A stretch of DNA of 64,000 bases from NCBI RefSeq assembly GCF_022829685.1, contig NZ_JAKSYE010000026.1:1-64000 (forward strand). Reading direction: 5' to 3'. The translations under genes and the position numbers were made by a program. The stretch's first letter is position 1. Each line of letters begins with the position of its first letter. Below, one piece after another: positions 58,436 to 64,000 of the stretch. The DNA is from Methylobacterium sp. E-045. Lineage in GTDB: Bacteria > Pseudomonadota > Alphaproteobacteria > Rhizobiales > Beijerinckiaceae. The notes below the pieces were generated by a model. The model was not told where the DNA came from. It worked only from the letters and a program-made list of their open reading frames with translations, and did not search any database.

Positions 58436-59197
58436 ATGGTGCTCGATCCTGTCACTGAACCGGAGGCCGATGCCGGCCTCGCCACCGTCGACGAAGCGCG
58501 TCTCTCCGCGATCCCGTCACTGGTGAGATCCCTCCATGGCGAGCTTCTGGCGCGCTTGCGGGACTACATCGTCGAGGGCAATCTGGCCGCTGGCGCGCGG
58601 GTGCCGGAGCGCATCCTGTGCGAGCGCTTCGGCATCTCGCGCACGCCACTGCGCGAGGCGCTCAAGGTGCTGGCTTCGGAGGGGCTGATCGAACTCCTGC
58701 CGAACCGGGGCGCGCGGGTGCGCCAGCTCGGCGCCGAGGAGCTTGTGGACCTGTTCGACGTCATGGGTGGGCTGGAGGCCCTGGCCGGACGCCTCGCCTG
58801 CGAGAAGATCACGCCCGCCGCCTATGACGAGATCGAGCGGCTGCATCACGAGATGTACGGCTGCTATATGCGGCGCGACCTGCACGGCTACTTCGCCTGC
58901 AACCAGGCGATCCACGACCGGATCGTCCAGGCGGCGGATAACGAGCCGTTGCGGACGAGCTACGCCAACTTTGCCGGGCGCCTGCGCCGCGTGCGCTACT
59001 CGGCCAATCTCGACGAGAATCGCGACCGCTGGGGCGAGGCGATGCGTGAGCACGAGGAAATCCTCGACGCGTTGCGCCGGCGCGCCGGTACCGAGCTGAG
59101 CGACATCCTGTTCGTGCACCTGCGCAACAAGCGTCGGGCGGCGGCGGGGCGGGAGACGGCGTGTCCGCCGGACGCCGCCGCCGACGTCGCATCGTGA
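58436..59197 (+). CDS. GntR-family regulator with FCD domain
   Basis: 253 residues. Winged helix at about 45-105: LRDYIVEGNLAAGARVPERI, CERFGISRTPLREALKVLAS and EGLIELLPNRGARV. The FCD ligand domain follows (DLFDVMGGLEALAGRLACEK, then HHEMYGCYMRRDLHGYFACN with metal-site His). FCD proteins sense small carboxylates, often with a divalent metal. It is divergent from the aminotransferase and sits beside the threonine aldolase, so it probably controls this cluster. Confidence 0.93.
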   Translation: MVLDPVTEPEADAGLATVDEARLSAIPSLVRSLHGELLARLRDYIVEGNLAAGARVPERILCERFGISRTPLREALKVLASEGLIELLPNRGARVRQLGAEELVDLFDVMGGLEALAGRLACEKITPAAYDEIERLHHEMYGCYMRRDLHGYFACNQAIHDRIVQAADNEPLRTSYANFAGRLRRVRYSANLDENRDRWGEAMREHEEILDALRRRAGTELSDILFVHLRNKRRAAAGRETACPPDAAADVAS

Positions 59198-59204
59198 CGG
59201 CGGC

Positions 59205-60251
59205 TCAGCGGCGGGCCTCGTGACACCCTTTGGCCTGTGCCCGGATCACGTCCGCCGCTTGCAGGATGCCGGCCCGGTCGACGTCGAGATGGGTGGTCGC
59301 GCGGATCTGATGCGCGCCGATGGCGCGGATACGCACGCCCTCGGCGAGACACGCCTCGGTGAAGGCGGTCGCCGTGACGCCCAGCGGCTCCACCGAGAAG
59401 CACAGGATGTTGGACTGGGCCGCATCGGGCGCGATGGCGAGGCCCGGCGCGCCGGTGATGCGGGCCTTCAGCTCGCCGGCATTGGCGTTGTCGAGTTCCA
59501 GCTGGTCCACATGGTGATCGAGGGCGTAGAGCCCGGCCGCGGCGAGGATTCCCGACTGGCGCATGGCGCCACCGAGCCGGTATTTCCACCGCCATGCCTC
59601 GACAATAAAGCGCCGCGAGCCGCACAGAACGGCGCCGACCGGGCAGCCGAGTCCCTTGCTCAGGTCGATCCAGGCGCTGTCGAAGCCTTTGGCGTAATCT
59701 CTGGCGGAGATGTCGGTGGCGGCCACGGCGTTGAGGAGGCGCGCCCCGTCGATATGCGCCTTCATGTCCTTGTCATGGGCGAGGTCGCGGATGCGGCGCA
59801 TGTCGGTGAGCGGCCAGACCGAGCCGCCGGAAAAGCTCGTGGTCTGCTCTATCGAGACCAGGGCCGAGCGCGGCGCCGTGCGGGCGGGAGGGCGGATCGC
59901 CGCCTCGAACGCCTCGGGCGTATAGAGGCCGGCCGGGGTGGCCAGAGCCTTCACCGAGACGCCGCCGATGGCCGCCGAGCCGGCGGCCTCGGTGTTGTAG
60001 ATGTGGGATTGGTCGTCGACCACGATCTCGTCGCCGGGCCGGGTCTGGACCAGGATCGAGACGAGGTTGCACATCGTTCCGGAGGGCATGAACACGCCCG
60101 CCTCCATGCCGAGGAGGGCGGCGACGCGCTCGCACAGAGCCAGGGTCGTCGGATCCGAATCGGATTGCTCGTCGCCGACCTCCGCGCGGGCCATGGCCTC
60201 GCGCATGCCGGGCGTCGGCCGCGTCTGCGTATCGCTATACAAATCGATCAT
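59205..60251 (-). CDS. Low-specificity L-threonine aldolase
   Basis: 348-residue PLP enzyme of fold type I. N-terminal MIDLYSDTQTRPTPGMREAM, AEVGDEQSDSDPTTLALCER, VFMPSGTMCNLVSILVQTRP, GDEIVVDDQSHIYNTEAAGS and the PLP-Lys in IDLSKGLGCPVGAVLCG. It cleaves threonine to glycine and acetaldehyde, or acts in reverse with glyoxylate-derived glycine. Its stop is 7 bp from the end of the convergent GntR gene. It is divergent from the FAD/Fe-S dehydrogenase. Confidence 0.93.
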   Translation of the reverse strand: MIDLYSDTQTRPTPGMREAMARAEVGDEQSDSDPTTLALCERVAALLGMEAGVFMPSGTMCNLVSILVQTRPGDEIVVDDQSHIYNTEAAGSAAIGGVSVKALATPAGLYTPEAFEAAIRPPARTAPRSALVSIEQTTSFSGGSVWPLTDMRRIRDLAHDKDMKAHIDGARLLNAVAATDISARDYAKGFDSAWIDLSKGLGCPVGAVLCGSRRFIVEAWRWKYRLGGAMRQSGILAAAGLYALDHHVDQLELDNANAGELKARITGAPGLAIAPDAAQSNILCFSVEPLGVTATAFTEACLAEGVRIRAIGAHQIRATTHLDVDRAGILQAADVIRAQAKGCHEARR

Positions 60252-60266
60252 CTGCCGGCCCTATTT

Positions 60267-60276
60267 TGCATGCAAT
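60267..60276. promoter_or_regulatory. TTGCATGCAA palindrome, candidate GntR operator
   Basis: A perfect 10-bp palindrome 16 bp upstream of the threonine aldolase start, inside the 126-bp divergent region shared with the FAD/Fe-S dehydrogenase. Its half-site TTGCAT recurs in the aminotransferase/gntR intergenic region, supporting joint control by the FCD regulator. Confidence 0.5.
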
Positions 60277-60377
60277 CCGTGCGGGCCATTCTAGCCGGTC
60301 GGGGCGATCCCGCCACCCTATCGGAACCCGCATCGCTTTGAAGCCGGCGCGCGGCACCCCCACGAGGACGATGGATC

Positions 60378-63300
60378 ATGACCGCCACGGCTGAGCCCGC
60401 CACCGGCCCGAATCCCGCCCCGTCGCCCGGCGCCGGGCCGGGGGCGATCACCCCGCGCGCCGCCAACCGCCGGGGAGCCGGCCTGCCGCGCCGCCTCGCC
60501 GAGGCCTTGAGCGGAGAGGCGAAGTTCGATGCCTTCACCCGGGGGCGCTATGCCAATGATGCCTCGATCTACCAGATCATGCCGGCGGGCGTGGTCCTGC
60601 CCCGCAGCGCCGCCGACATCGCCGCCACGCTGAAGATCGCCGCCGAGCACGACGTTCCGGTGATCCTGCGCGGCGGCGGCACCTCGCAGAACGGCCAGCC
60701 CATCGGGCGCGGTCTCGTGGTCGATTGCTCGCGCTTCTTCAACGGCATTCTCGCCTACGACCGCCACGCGGGAACGATCACCGTCGAGCCCGGCATGGTG
60801 CTGGAGCGGCTCAACACGCGGGTGAGGGCGGATGGCTGGTTCTTCCCCGTGGAGCCTTCCACAGCCACCCGCTGCACCATCGGCGGCATGGCCGGCAACA
60901 ATTCCTGCGGCGCGCGGTCCCTGCGCTTCGGCAAGATGAGCGACAACGTGCTCGGCATGGAGGCCCTGTTCCATGACGGCGAGCCCTTCGGCTTCGGTCT
61001 TACCGGGAACGCGGCGACGGGCGTCACCGGCTCGCGCCGTGCGGACGACCTCGCCGCCGCCATGCGGGCTCTGGCCGAATCCGAACGCGACGAGATCCTG
61101 CGTATGTACCCGAGGGTGCAGCGCCGGGTGGGCGGCTACAATCTCGATGCGCTGATCGAGGCACGGCCGAATCTCGCCCATCTTCTCGTCGGCTCGGAGG
61201 GCACGCTGGCGGCGACCACCAGCGTGACATTGAAGCTGTCGCGCCTGCCGGCGCACCGGGTCATGGGGGTCTGCCACTTTCCCTCGTTCCGCTCCGCCAT
61301 GGAGACGACGAAGGCCATCGTCGACCTCGATCCGGTGGCAGTGGAACTCGTGGACAACAACGTCCTCGTGCTCGGGGCCGACATCCCGCTGTTCCGAGCG
61401 ACACTGGCCGACATCACCCGTGGCCGTCCGAACTGCCTGCTGCTGGTCGAATTCGCAGGCGACGACCTCGACGCGCTCCTGGCCGACCTCAGGCGGCTCG
61501 ACGCCTGCATGGCCGATAACGGCCATGCGGAGGCCGTGGTGGAGGTGCCGGAGCCGATCCGCCAGAAATCGGTATGGGAGGTGCGCGAGGCCTGCCTCAA
61601 CATCATGATGTCGATGAAGGGCGACGCAAAGCCGGTCTCCTTCATCGAGGATTGCGCGGTGCCGCTGGAGCATCTCGCCGACTACACCGACGCGGTGACG
61701 GAGGTGTTCACCCGCCACGGTACGCGCGGCACCTGGTACGCCCATGCTTCCGTCGGCTGTCTGCATGTGCGCCCGATCCTCGACATGAAGCAGGGCGGCG
61801 ACGTCGCCAAGATGCGGGCCATCGCGGAGGCCGCGAGCGAACAGGTCCGCCGCTTCAAGGGCTCCTATTCGGGCGAGCACGGCGATGGCATCTCGCGCTC
61901 GGAATACATCGCACCAATGTTCGGGGAGCGTCTGACCCGCGCCTTCGAGCAGGTCAAGGACGGGTTCGACCCGGAGAACCGGCTCAACCCGGGCAAGATC
62001 GTCCGGCCGCTGCGGATGGACGACCGTTCACTGATGCGGTTCCAGCCGGGCTATTCCGTCAGCCAGCCGGCGAAGGCCGCCCTCGACTGGTCGGAATGGG
62101 GCGGTTTCGGCGGCGCGGTGGAGATGTGCAACAACAACGGCACCTGCCGGAAGCTCGCGGGCGGGGCGATGTGCCCGTCCTACCGGGCCACGGGCGAGGA
62201 GCAGCATCTCACGCGCGGCCGGGCGAACTCCCTGCGGCTGGCGATCTCGGGCCAGCTCGGTGCCGACGCCTTCACCAGCCACGAGATGAAGCGGACCCTG
62301 GATCTCTGCGTTTCGTGCAAGGCCTGCCGCCGCGAATGCCCCACCGGCATCGACATGGCGAAGATGAAGGTCGAGTTCCTGCACCATTACCATGCCCGCC
62401 ACGGCCTGCCCCTCAAGGAGAGGCTGGTGGCGGCCCTGCCGCTCTATGCCGGCACCGCCGCCTGGCTCGCGCCACTCCTCAATCTGCGCGACCGGGTGCC
62501 CGCCCTGGCGAGGCTGTCGGAGCGGGTGGCCGGCCTCTCGGCGCGGCGCACCCTGCCGCGCTGGCGCAGGCCGTGGACGGAGCAGGGCGAGCCGGCCCAT
62601 CCCGGCGATGTGACCGGAGATTTTCGCGACGTCGTCCTGTTCGGCGACACGTTCAACCGCGCTTTCGAGCGCGAGAACCTGGAGGCGGCGGAGCGGGTGC
62701 TCATCGCCGCCGGTTACCGCCTGCACCGGGTCTTCCCCAATCGCGGGCGGCGTCCGCTCTGCTGCGGCCGCACCTACCTCGCGTCCGGCCAGACCGACCG
62801 GGCCCGCGAGGAGGCCCGCCGCACGCTCACCACGCTGCTGCCCTTCATCCGGGCGGGCGCGCGGATCGTCGGCCTCGAACCCTCCTGCCTGCTAACCTTC
62901 CGCGACGAGTTCGCATCCCTGCTCCCCGGCCCCGAGGCGGGCGAGCTGAGCAAGGCCAGCCTGCTGTTCGAAGAGGTGCTCGCCGTCGACCTCGATGCCG
63001 GGCGGATCACCCTGCCACTAGCGGATCAGGGCGGGCGGGTCGCCCACTTGCACGGCCATTGCCACCAAAAGGCCTTCGCCGCCATGGGCGCGGTGGAGAG
63101 GGTGCTGCGCGCGGTGCCGGGGCTCGACGTGCGGGTCATCGAATCGAGCTGCTGCGGTATGGCGGGCGCCTTCGGCTACGGCGCGGAGACCATCGACGTG
63201 TCGCTGGCCATGGCCGAGCTCTCGCTGTTCCCGGCCCTGCGCAAGGCCGGCGCCGACGATCTGGTCGTGGCCGACGGCACCAGCTGCCGCCACCAGATCC

Positions 63301-63392
63301 ATGACGGCCTCGGGCTCGAAGCGCTCCACGTGGCGCGGGTGCTGGACGCGGCGATGGCGGGCCGCCCCCGATACGATACCGATATTCGATGA
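60378..63392 (+). CDS. FAD-linked and Fe-S-binding 2-hydroxyacid dehydrogenase (YdiJ/GlcD-GlcF-type fusion)
   Basis: 1004 residues. The N-terminal half is a VAO-type FAD domain (PVILRGGGTSQNGQPIGRGL, then GGMAGNNSCGARSLRFGKMS) plus FAD-oxidase C (PISFIEDCAVP-like region and SYSGEHGDGISRSEY). The C-terminal half has two 4Fe-4S sites (EMCNNNGTCRKLAGGAMCPS and DLCVSCKACRRECPTGIDMA) and two CCG domains (RRPLCCGRTYLASGQ and ESSCCGMAGAFGYG). It is the fused form of the glycolate/D-lactate oxidase type that oxidises (R)-2-hydroxyacids such as glycolate or D-2-hydroxyglutarate and passes electrons to quinone or other acceptors. Linkage to serine-glyoxylate aminotransferase supports a glycolate- or hydroxyacid-like substrate. 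Confidence 0.92.
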   Translation: MTATAEPATGPNPAPSPGAGPGAITPRAANRRGAGLPRRLAEALSGEAKFDAFTRGRYANDASIYQIMPAGVVLPRSAADIAATLKIAAEHDVPVILRGGGTSQNGQPIGRGLVVDCSRFFNGILAYDRHAGTITVEPGMVLERLNTRVRADGWFFPVEPSTATRCTIGGMAGNNSCGARSLRFGKMSDNVLGMEALFHDGEPFGFGLTGNAATGVTGSRRADDLAAAMRALAESERDEILRMYPRVQRRVGGYNLDALIEARPNLAHLLVGSEGTLAATTSVTLKLSRLPAHRVMGVCHFPSFRSAMETTKAIVDLDPVAVELVDNNVLVLGADIPLFRATLADITRGRPNCLLLVEFAGDDLDALLADLRRLDACMADNGHAEAVVEVPEPIRQKSVWEVREACLNIMMSMKGDAKPVSFIEDCAVPLEHLADYTDAVTEVFTRHGTRGTWYAHASVGCLHVRPILDMKQGGDVAKMRAIAEAASEQVRRFKGSYSGEHGDGISRSEYIAPMFGERLTRAFEQVKDGFDPENRLNPGKIVRPLRMDDRSLMRFQPGYSVSQPAKAALDWSEWGGFGGAVEMCNNNGTCRKLAGGAMCPSYRATGEEQHLTRGRANSLRLAISGQLGADAFTSHEMKRTLDLCVSCKACRRECPTGIDMAKMKVEFLHHYHARHGLPLKERLVAALPLYAGTAAWLAPLLNLRDRVPALARLSERVAGLSARRTLPRWRRPWTEQGEPAHPGDVTGDFRDVVLFGDTFNRAFERENLEAAERVLIAAGYRLHRVFPNRGRRPLCCGRTYLASGQTDRAREEARRTLTTLLPFIRAGARIVGLEPSCLLTFRDEFASLLPGPEAGELSKASLLFEEVLAVDLDAGRITLPLADQGGRVAHLHGHCHQKAFAAMGAVERVLRAVPGLDVRVIESSCCGMAGAFGYGAETIDVSLAMAELSLFPALRKAGADDLVVADGTSCRHQIHDGLGLEALHVARVLDAAMAGRPRYDTDIR

Positions 63393-63563
63393 CGGCACAG
63401 CCCTCTCGTCGGGAGCCACATTTTACTGTTCGATGTCCGGTAATTTCAATATAATTGACATATATAAAGCTTGAATGTCTCATGCACTGCAGATTGTCAG
63501 GAGTTAGACAAAAATTTAACCAGGACGTGCTTGTATAAGCGGAGACATCAGAGACTTACGGCC

Positions 63564-64000
63564 ATGCAGCTCCTTTCGAGGTTCAAGATCCTCCCAAAAC
63601 TTTTGGCGATCCTGGCTTTTATCAGCGTGATCGTCGGCGGCTGCGCCTGGTACGCCCAATCGCGCATGTCCCAGATCGACGACGCCTACAATCTGTTCAT
63701 CGATCACGAGGCCAAGGCCGTCGCGAGCGCACGGCAGACCAGTCAGCTGATCTTCTCGTTGAACTATTTGGTCTTCCGCATCATCGCCGAGACCGAAGAA
63801 GCTCAGACAAAAGAGGCTGATGGGAGATTCGAAGCAACGCTGCCCCAGCTAATGAAAGTCCTGGCCGATCTCCGTGACCAGGCACCGACCTTCGTGACAC
63901 GGATCGACGCGCAGACCGTCCGCGTGAAGCAATTCGTCCAGGATGTGAGCGAAGTTCGCCGTCTCGGCATCCTCAACCAGAATGACGATGCCCTCGCCCT
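63564..64000 (+). CDS. Methyl-accepting chemotaxis protein, N-terminal part (truncated by window end)
   Basis: Only the first 145 residues are visible. MQLLSRFKILPKLLAILAFI then SVIVGGCAWYAQSR is the TM1 anchor typical of MCPs, followed by a periplasmic four-helix-bundle-like segment (EAKAVASARQTSQLIFSLNY, NQNDDALA at the edge). The HAMP and signalling domains lie outside the window. Upstream is AT-rich with TTGACATATATAAAG (63456-63470) as promoter-like sequence. Ligand unknown. Confidence 0.85.
   Translation, partial: MQLLSRFKILPKLLAILAFISVIVGGCAWYAQSRMSQIDDAYNLFIDHEAKAVASARQTSQLIFSLNYLVFRIIAETEEAQTKEADGRFEATLPQLMKVLADLRDQAPTFVTRIDAQTVRVKQFVQDVSEVRRLGILNQNDDALA

Overview
The window reads as part of a GC-rich alphaproteobacterial chromosome, most likely Methylobacterium, Methylorubrum or a close relative. 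This rests on gene content seen here: DUF6894 small proteins, a LOV-domain histidine kinase, multiple chemoreceptors, a serine-glyoxylate aminotransferase and alphaproteobacterial Psd/Pss genes. It also rests on an alphaproteobacterial tRNA-Phe 3' end. No database search was possible, so family names rest on motifs and remembered family signatures.

Positions 1 to about 28331 look like one end of an integrated genomic island. It ends at a 47-bp 3' fragment of tRNA-Phe (28285-28331) next to a P4-type tyrosine integrase; the intact tRNA should lie left of the window. The left edge carries two inverted IS21-family remnants. Then come an AlpA-type activator, a Rep-like zinc/HxH protein, a DUF927 ATPase and a cysteine-rich protein, probably the element's maintenance module. 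Cargo follows: a PAP2-type phosphatase built as an autotransporter, small proteins (DUF3768, XRE regulator, DUF805-SHOCT, superinfection-immunity-like), a LOV hybrid histidine kinase and a chemoreceptor. An AT-rich three-gene CBASS-like operon (CD-NTase, four-helix membrane effector, small third gene) sits between two resolvase genes, near a PD-(D/E)XK-like protein, an HNH nuclease and integrase debris.

Positions 28691 to 36792 hold the most interesting locus. A WGR-domain/alpha-solenoid protein and a SWIM-domain protein overlap by ATGA. A 317-bp gap with the fold of a retron msr-msd RNA follows: a 14-bp a1/a2 stem, a UUU-loop hairpin and a long msd hairpin. It is followed by a reverse transcriptase with the retron hallmarks NAxxH, YADD and VTG. 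This matches, from memory of the published retron classification, the rare type XIII (ARM + WHSWIM + RT). The RT additionally carries a C-terminal double transmembrane segment.

Positions 36894 to 49395 are mostly regular chromosome: a REC-CRP fusion and a second CRP-family regulator, SDR and NmrA-type reductases with LysR regulators (one frameshifted), a GST, a PNPOx-family protein, phosphatidylserine decarboxylase and synthase, and MscL. Positions 49396 to 53131 form an overlapping iron/siderophore operon (MFS, FhuF-type reductase, ABC exporter). Positions 53463 to 63392 form a two-to-four-carbon acid cluster: M24 peptidase, class III CoA transferase, ACS-family permease, serine-glyoxylate aminotransferase, FCD-type GntR regulator, threonine aldolase and a FAD/Fe-S hydroxyacid dehydrogenase. 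TGCA-containing inverted repeats in both divergent promoters may be the GntR sites. A chemoreceptor gene runs off the right end.
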